From NCBI GenBank assembly GCA_963920635.1, contig OY987298.1, positions 2,480,001 through 2,544,000 of the forward strand: a stretch of 64,000 nt of DNA, read 5' to 3'. The notes beneath the pieces are model-generated. The model was not told the DNA's origin. It made no database searches and saw only the letters and a list, made by a program, of their open reading frames with translations. The number at the start of each line of letters is the position of its first letter. The stretch's first letter is position 1. Shown here piece by piece: positions 57,553 through 64,000 of this stretch. The DNA is from Pseudeuparius sepicola. Taxonomy: Eukaryota; Arthropoda; Insecta; Coleoptera; Anthribidae. The position numbers were made by a program, and so were the translations under genes.

Positions 57553-58990
57553 CAGGGTGTCCGGTAAGTTCGGGGAAATCTCTCGCCAGCGTGTTGGTGA
57601 CGTCAAAATATACCTGGTGTTTCATATATTTTTTTCCCCTAAAGTACTCCGTAACAGAACTACAGGGTCCCAAAGGGGTACTCACTGCTTTACATTTTTT
57701 GATTTAACTTTTGAACGCCCTTGTATATTTTGATGAAATTTTGGAATTTTGCATAGACGGTAAAAACCAATTACCTCATATTTGAATCATGCTTGGACAA
57801 TGCCGTGGAAGTCAGGAACGGACTTCACGCAATACCCATGGGCTCAAAATTTTGACTGGTATAAATTTAAAAAGCCGAAAACAAATTTTTTTAAAGCCTT
57901 GAACATTTCTCTTCAAAAAAGGTACTCTTTATTCGTTTCGAAAAAGTCAACCGTTTTCATGGAAAAATCGCTTTTTTGAAATCCGTAACTTAAGATGCAA
58001 TAATGGAAACTACCAGAATTTAGTGTTTTCACCTGACGGATAACAACAATTACGTGTGACAAGATTTGTCAATAATTTTTATTAGCAATGGAGCATTTTT
58101 ATACTTATGCCGAATATGCAGACATGCATTTAATTTATGGACAAGCACACTGCAATTCTCTGGAGGCAAGCAGAATTTATGCTCAAAGATTTCCAAATCG
58201 CAATTTGCCAAATCGAAAAACATTTGTGAGAGTTGATCGTCGTTTAAGAGAAACAGGTAGTAAACAAACCGAGTTTAGAATGTCTTAAATCAGTCTCCTA
58301 AAATGTACATTAGGTAGTTTTTTACCTCGTCGTGGTGGGGAAGGGCCGCAAAGGAGAGCAAGAAATCAAAACTTAGAAGAGCACATATTGGATGAAATAT
58401 CCAAATATGTTTTTTTTCATTTTCTCGATATTAATGCCTCCTGAAAATTGCAGTGTGCTAATAAAAATTATTGACAAATCTTGTCACACGTAATTGTTGT
58501 TATCCGTCAGGTGAAAACACTAAATTCTGGTAGTTTCCATTATTGCATCTTAAGTTACGGATTTCAAAAAAGCGATTTTTCCATGAAAACGGTTGACTTT
58601 TTCGAAACGAATAAAGAGTACCTTTTTTGAAGAGAAATGTTCAAGGCTTTAAAAAAAATTGTTTTCGGCTTTTTAAATTTATACCAGTCAAAATTTTGAG
58701 CCCATGGGTATTGCGTGAAGTCCGTTCCTGACTTCCACGGCATTGTCCAAGCATGATTCAAATATGAGGTAATTGGTTTTTACCGTCTATGCAAAATTCC
58801 AAAATTTCATCAAAATATACAAGGGCGTTCAAAAGTTAAATCAAAAAATGTAAAGCAGTGAGTACCCCTTTGGGACCCTGTAGTTCTGTTACGGAGTACT
58901 TTAGGGGAAAAAAATATATGAAACACCAGGTATATTTTGACGTCACCAACACGCTGGCGAGAGATTTCCCCGAACTTACCGGACACCCTG
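57553..58990. mobile_element. TA-flanked foldback carrying transposase N-terminal relic
   Basis: Ends CAGGGTGTCCGGTAAGTTCG and complement; TA at 57551-57552 and 58991-58992. Arms of about 500 bp are nearly identical, giving paired 65-codon frames (57782-57979 and 58564-58761). The loop holds the frame at 58088. Confidence 0.92.
58088..58400 (+). pseudogene. DUF4817-type N-terminal domain of a mariner-like transposase
   Basis: A 66-codon frame begins MEHFYTYAEYADMHLIYGQA and continues to RIYAQRFPNRNLPNRKTF and RVDRRLRETGS, the helix-turn-helix domain (DUF4817) at the N-terminus of many insect IS630/mariner-like transposases. After a stop near 58286 another frame gives PRRGGEGPQRRARNQNLEE, typical of the linker region, until about 58400. 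The catalytic part is absent. It complements the C-terminal relics at 19621 and 42411 and ties the TA-flanked foldbacks to this transposase group. Confidence 0.85.
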
Positions 58991-59278
58991 TATATTATGC
59001 TCAAAAGCCAGGGGGGGGCGTGCGCCCCCCCTGCCCCTCCTTCAGATGATGCCGGTAGCTCCAGACCTATTTTTATTGCAATTGCAATGGCAATTCTAGT
59101 ATTTTTTTAGAGATTTTTGTGCTAACAATCTTAGTAATAAAAACACTACATAAAACCTCATTTTCTACGTTACTATTAGGATCTTCTATGTTATTATTAG
59201 AATCTTTGGTAAAATTAATATAACCCGAAACACTACGTATACAACAGTCTACACAACTTTGCATCAAACATTGTGTGC

Positions 59279-59343
59279 AATAAAAATAAAAATAAAATAA
59301 TAAAAATTATTATTAATAATAAAATAATAATAATAATAAAAAA
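59279..59343. repeat. AAT/AAAAT simple repeat
   Basis: Runs of AATAAAA and ATTATTAATAATAA. Confidence 0.9.
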
Positions 59344-59985
59344 TTGCCGCAATCTTTGTTGTATGCAACTTTTATTGCAAAAACGAAATTGATTGATTCA
59401 GCCAGCAATCTATGAGTGCAACTTGTCTTGCAAGGAAGCAGAAGATTAGAATCTTTGGTAAAATTAATATAACCCGAAACACTACTATACAGTCTACACA
59501 ACTTTGCGACAAACATTGCGTGCAACAAAAATGTCAGCAATTTTTATTGCCGGCAATAAAAATTGCCACAATCTTTGTTGTATGCAACTTTCAGTGCCAA
59601 AACGGAATTGTTTTCCAGCCAGCAATCTGTGAGTGCAACTTGTCTTGCCAATATACCTAATTTTAGAAGACATTTATTCTGACAGCAGAGCAGGGTGTGT
59701 GCATTTAAAACAACAGTGGAAAAAAAGTTTATTAATCAAATCAAAACACACACATGCTGGCGAAGATAGGTTCATATAAAGTTCACCACCATTTGCCAAA
59801 ACCACGCTTGGTAATTGATTTATACCCAAATAAATCCCTAGAATTGTATTGCAACTGCAATAAAAATGGCGCCTGCCGCAAGAAAAATTGCAAACAGCTG
59901 ATCAAGAATGACATTGTGCGCATGCGCGCAATAAATATTGCGGCAATTTTCATTGCCGGCAATAAAAATTGCCATCTGTAAAGTG

Positions 59986-60424
59986 GCCTTTAGGGTTAAA
60001 AATAGTGATGGGAAAAAACCGGGTTTTTATTTTTTGAGGAAAGAATCCGTTTTTTTCCTGGGTTTTTTCCGGGCAGTGTTTTCATATGTACAATTTCTGG
60101 TTTCCTTCATTTTAAAATTACTTGTTAAACGATTATTTTGATACCAAATAACCCTACATTTAAAATTTGTAATTTATTATTTTCAAATATTTATTGTTTT
60201 TTGGGATTTTTCAAGAGTTTTTTCCCTTGTAAAAACGCGCAAAAACTCTTGAAACTTTTTCATGTCTTGCTGCGTTTTCGAGAGAGAAAATAAAAACCAC
60301 TTTATTGCATGTCATTGCTTTGTTGTTGCATTGCTGCTTTCTCGAAAACGAAGCAAGATACAAACAAGATTCATGATACCAAAAAGTTGTATTTTTAGTT
60401 GCAGTAGATTACAATTATTATCAA
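59986..60424. other. Unassigned AT-rich sequence with partial palindrome arm
   Basis: 60262-60358 is the mirror of 60553-60655 (CTTGCTGCGTTTTCGAGAGA), so part of the next element is duplicated here. No gene. Confidence 0.6.
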
Positions 60425-60793
60425 GTCCAGTGGCGTTCCTTAACTAATATTTTTGAGAAAAAGAAATTGGGCGCCACTGACTTTTTTAAAATTTTTATAT
60501 TTTTCGCATTAAGCAACTAAGAATACAATTTTATGGTCTTTTGAATCTTGATCGTATCTTGCTTCGTTTTCGAGAAAGCAGCAATGCAACATCAAAGCAA
60601 TGGCATGCAATAAAGTGGTTTTTATTTTTTCTCTCGAAAACAAAGCACGACACAAAAAAATGCAAGAGACCAAAAAGTTGTATTCTTAGTTCCTTAATGC
60701 GAGAAAAATATAAAAGTTTTAAAAAAGTCAGTGGCGCACTTTTTTTCTTCAAAAATATTGGTCACGGTGCCCCCCCAGACGCCACTGGACTTA
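60425..60793. mobile_element. Foldback MITE with AAGTCCAGTGGCGT ends
   Basis: AAGTCCAGTGGCGT and ACGCCACTGGACTT bound a palindromic body with CTTAGTTGC/GCAACTAAG words. Target duplication not resolved. The mirrored open frames are arm sequence. Confidence 0.75.
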
Positions 60794-60943
60794 ATAATTT
60801 GAATCTACTTAGGGCTAAATTAACCCTTCTCTACCGTAAATAACACTGCCAGATTTAAACAAAATCGGCTAAAGGATTATTAAGATGTTGAAAAAAAAAA
60901 AAGATTTTTTTAAAAAAGGTTTGACACCCTGTATCTTGAAAAC

Positions 60944-61873
60944 TATCTTAAGAGATACGAGGTCGGTTAAATTGGGGCAAAGTTGCGGAATTTGATGCCG
61001 AGTAACATGGTAAAAAGAAATTCTAGCTGGCCCTTTTCGTTTTGAAAATAATGCAAAAAACTGAAAATTGTCGTTTTCGTTTTTATTTTTTTAAACGAAA
61101 ACGAATGGCGCTGGACATTTCTAAGTTAAACATTATTAAGGCACTTTTTCACAAGGAATCTAAATATGACCTCGCATTTTTTTTTCTCGCCTCTCTGGAC
61201 AAAGATATGACGATCAACTTTTATTTTTCTTATGGGCGCCATATTGGATTTTTGCATTTTTGAAAAGAGGATTTTTTTCTGGTTAAAATGATATGTCACA
61301 CATTATGCTTTACTTTGTTTTTCTTGTCATAATATCAAATTAATCGTTTTTGCATAGAGTGCCTTGGAAACTATGCAAAATCGTCAATCATTATGGGGCT
61401 TACATTTCCAAGCCACTCTATGCAAAAACAATTAATTTGATATTACGGCAAGAAAAACAAAGTAAAGCATAATGCGTGACATATCATTTTAACCAGAAAA
61501 AAATCCTCTTTTCAAAAATGCAAAAATCCAATATGGCGCCCATAAGAAAAATAAAAGTTGATCATGATATCTTTGTCCAGAGAGGCGAGAAAAAAAAAAG
61601 TGAGGTCATATTTAGATTCCTTGTGAAAAAGTGCCTTAATAATGTTTAACTTAGAAATGTCCAGCGCCATTCGTTTTCGATTAAAAAAATAAAAACGAAA
61701 ACGACAATTTTCAGTTTTTTCGCATTATTTTCAAAATGAAAAGGGCCAGCCAAAATTTCTTTTTACCGTGTTACTCGGCATCAAATTCCGCAACTTTGCC
61801 CCAATTTAACCTACCTCGTATCTCTTAAGATAATCAAGATCCCCATGCATAGACTCGAAATACAGTCACCCTG
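60944..61873. mobile_element. Foldback, right end CAGGGTGACTGTATTTCGAG (complement), left end lost
   Basis: Long arms from ATCTTAAGAGATACGAGG inward; right TA at 61874-61875. About 45 bp of the left terminus is missing. One arm of the same family is at 26397-26780. Confidence 0.85.
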
Positions 61874-61875
61874 TA

Positions 61876-61946
61876 TAAACTTTTCGTCTTAAAATCACTC
61901 AAAGAATCACCCCTTAAGTTTGGCTACGTACTTAAATAACACCCTG
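61876..61946. mobile_element. Right-end fragment of the 55812-type element
   Basis: TAAACTTTTCGTCTTAAAAT through ATAACACCCTG matches 55884-55954; it continues the fragment at 60895-60943 on the other side of the foldback. Confidence 0.8.
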
Positions 61947-62030
61947 TATAGTGGATATCGCGAATCTTGGTCGCTGCATCGCAATGGTCGACAATGGAAA
62001 TTGCATTGTCGACCACTACAGTGTGTCCGT

Positions 62031-63440
62031 CTTAAGGACTGACCACCCGTGTAAAATTTTTATTTATAGTTCGATTTTCATAAACTTTTTTTTGTTGGAT
62101 AGAGCTTCAAAAATGGCATTAAATGCATAATTCAGGTGCCTCGTGCGTTAAATTCATGGCCCACCGAGACGGTGTTTTAGTGCTGAAATTTCGAGAAGTA
62201 TTATTAGGGATTTTCTTAGAGGAAAATTAATGCCGGATTCCATTCAGCGTTGTTCGAAACCCAAACGTACCAATTTACATTACCTTAGCTCTACAGGGTG
62301 CTTCAAAAATTTTAATACCCCACTTAAGGACTGACCAACCCTGTAAAATTTTTATTTATAGCTCGATTTTCAGAAACTTTTTTTTGTTGGATAGAGCTTT
62401 AAAAATGGCATTAAATGCATAATTCAGGTGCCTCGTGCGTTAAATTCATGGCCCACCGAGACGGTGTTTTAGTGCTGAAATTTCGAGAAGTATTATTAGG
62501 GATTTTCTTAGAGGAAAATTAATGCCGGATTCTTATTCAGCGTTGTTCGAAACCCAAACGTACCAATTTACATTACCTTAGCTCTACAGGGTGCTTCAAA
62601 AATTTTAATACTACACTTAAGGACTGACCAACCATGTAAAATTTTTATTTATAGTTCGATTTTCATAAACTTTTTTTTGTTGGATAGAGCTTCAAAAATG
62701 GCATTAAATGCATAATTCAGGTGCCTCGTGCGTTAAATTCATGGCCCACCGAGACGGTGTTTTAGTGCTGAAATTTCGAGAAGTATTATTAGGGATTTTC
62801 TTAGAGGAAAATTAATGCCGGATTCCATTCAGCGTTGTTCGAAACCCAAACGTACCAATTTACATTACCTTAGCTCTACAGGGTGCTTCAAAAATTTTAA
62901 TACCCCACTTAAGGACTGACCAACCCTGTAAAATTTTTATTTATAGCTCGATTTTCAGAAACTTTTTTTTGTTGGATAGAGCTTTAAAAATGGCATTAAA
63001 TGCATAATTCAGGTGCCTCGTGCGTTAAATTCATGGCCCACCGAGACGGTGTTTTAGTGCTGAAATTTCGAGAAGTATTATTAGGGATTTTCTTAGAGGA
63101 AAATTAATGCCGGATTCCTATTCAGCGTTGTTCGAAACCCAAACGTACCAATTTACATTACCTTAGCTCTACAGAGTACTTCAAAAATTTTAATACCCCA
63201 CTTAAGGACTGACCAACCCTGTAAAATTTTTATTTATAGTTCGATTTTCATAAACTTTCTTTTGTTGGGTAGAGCTTTAAAAATGCCATTAAATGCATAA
63301 TTCAGGTGCCTCGTGCGATAAATTCATGACCCATGAGACTGTGTTTTAGTGCTGAAATTTCGAGAAGTACCATTAGGGATTTTTTACAGGAAAATTAATG
63401 CAGGATTCTTATTAAACGTTGTTGGAAACCCAAACGTACC
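62031..63440. repeat. ~292-bp satellite, about 4.8 copies, dimeric
   Basis: CTTAAGGACTGACCA recurs at 62031, 62323, 62616, 62908 and 63201 (steps 292/293). Odd units read TTCGATTTTCATAAAC, even units CTCGATTTTCAGAAAC, so the true period may be about 585 bp. The first unit is preceded by TACAGTGTGTCCGT and each unit carries CTACAGGGTGCTTCAAAA, linking the satellite to the foldback elements. Confidence 0.95.
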
Positions 63441-63646
63441 AATTTGTATTACAAAATGGAGGACTAATTGAAATGACTGAAATTTGAGTTTATCTTATGT
63501 TGTGTTGTTTGTTCATATAAATGGCAACGAAGACAAAATAATAGTAATTGCCCCCCTCCTTCGCACAAGCATGTGGTTGCTTCTGGGGTACTCCTAGTTT
63601 GGGAGTATTGTGAACGTGAGAATTATTATTATTATATTTGTCGATG
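63441..63646. other. Unassigned sequence
   Basis: Nothing recognised. Confidence 0.4.
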
Positions 63647-63993
63647 TTAAGAGGGGGTTGCCGACAGCGAAAGTGACAGTAGATTTCGTATTTTTTTAAG
63701 TTGTATAGCATAAAATCTAATAACATTTTACCTGGCAAAAATTTAGTACAAACATCTCTGTCTTCATTTTAATCATAAGATATTACAAGCAGTGTTTTGT
63801 TTTATAGGTTATGAAAACCTTGGGAAAAATAATAATTCCAGTGCATATGCTTTTAAGATCTTATGATTAAAATGAAGACAGAGATGTTTGTACTAAATTA
63901 TTGCCAGGTAAAATGTTATTAGATTTTATGCTACACAACTTAAAAAAATACGAAATCTAACGTCATTTTCGCTGTCGGCAACCCCCTCTTAAT
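63647..63993. repeat. Long hairpin at the right edge
   Basis: TTAAGAGGGGGTTGCCGACAG is mirrored as CTGTCGGCAACCCCCTCTTAA. Arms of about 135 bp with few mismatches; loop about 63785-63857. Probably a foldback MITE; flanks cannot be judged at the window edge. Confidence 0.88.
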
Positions 63994-64000
63994 AATTGAA

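Larger units (their letters stand above)
55194..59055. mobile_element. hAT-like element, 8-bp TSD TAGCTCCA, heavily invaded
   Basis: Left end AGACATGGGCGTCCGCAG plus G run; right end C run plus CAGATGATGCCGG. TAGCTCCA at 55186-55193 and 59056-59063. Contains a smaller 8-bp-TSD element and two foldbacks; about 3.86 kb in all. Confidence 0.75.
53560..59985. repeat. Host repeat with TTTTTATTGCCGGCAAT ends, split by nested elements
   Basis: The left part, 53560-53634 (GCAATTTTTATTGCCGGCAA, TGTGCGCACGCGCAT), is mirrored at 59915-59985, and TTTTATTGC words recur at 59064-59660. Two hAT elements (53635-55143; 55194-59055) interrupt it. Exact ends and duplication not resolved. It starts only about 60 bp from the host exon splice acceptor. 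Confidence 0.65.

Noticed and set aside
57782..58761. Nearly identical 65-codon frames on opposite strands (MNHAWTMPWKSG...)
   Set aside because: Mirror arms of the 57553-58990 foldback; no coding evidence.
63490..63738. 82-codon minus-strand frame
   Set aside because: Overlaps one arm of the 63647-63993 hairpin and shows no domain.

Overview
This is eukaryotic nuclear DNA, almost certainly from an insect. The evidence is AT-rich sequence with short GC islands, many TA-flanked elements ending in CAGGGTG...CACCCTG, hAT elements with G-run ends, THAP zinc fingers, mariner/IS630 transposase relics of the DUF4817 type, and a host gene with an 83-bp GT-AG intron. I cannot fix the order; beetle and hemipteran both fit. 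There are no bacterial genes, operons or CRISPR. Most open frames here are chance frames or mirror images within palindromes. || Layout. 1-1207 is a ~147-bp satellite. 2402-4936 is a hAT-like element with a second hAT nested in it. 6674-10634 holds three further elements with 8-bp target duplications. 12783-15890 is a composite of palindromes, a 122-bp tandem array and dispersed repeats. 16000-26800 and 35700-61900 are dominated by near-complete palindromes ('foldbacks') flanked by TA; three carry broken mariner-type transposase pieces in their loops. 27517-28398 is a nested palindrome cluster, followed by an intact THAP-domain frame and a Harbinger-type transposase fragment. 30019-31860 contains a direct duplication that includes a GC-rich promoter-like island. 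Two copies of one 8-bp-TSD element lie in opposite orientation at 34651-36984 and 45975-47725. 62031-63440 is a 292-bp satellite. || The only convincing host gene is the 3' end of a minus-strand gene at 53242-53503: two coding exons encoding a basic coiled-coil C-terminus, possibly ARID4/RBP1-like. Its upstream intron (53504 to beyond 64000) is packed with elements nested several deep. || Main discovery candidate: very small (32-42 bp) hairpin insertions flanked by 6-7-bp direct repeats, at 3416-3450, 24679-24713, 37676-37717, 47321-47352 and 51148-51179. They form at least two sequence families (35 bp with CAAAGTTTACAG ends, 32 bp with CGTTGACTGAA ends). For 47321-47352, four related copies in this window show the uninterrupted site with a single copy of the 7-bp sequence. 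This looks like an ultra-small mobile hairpin class that I do not recognise.
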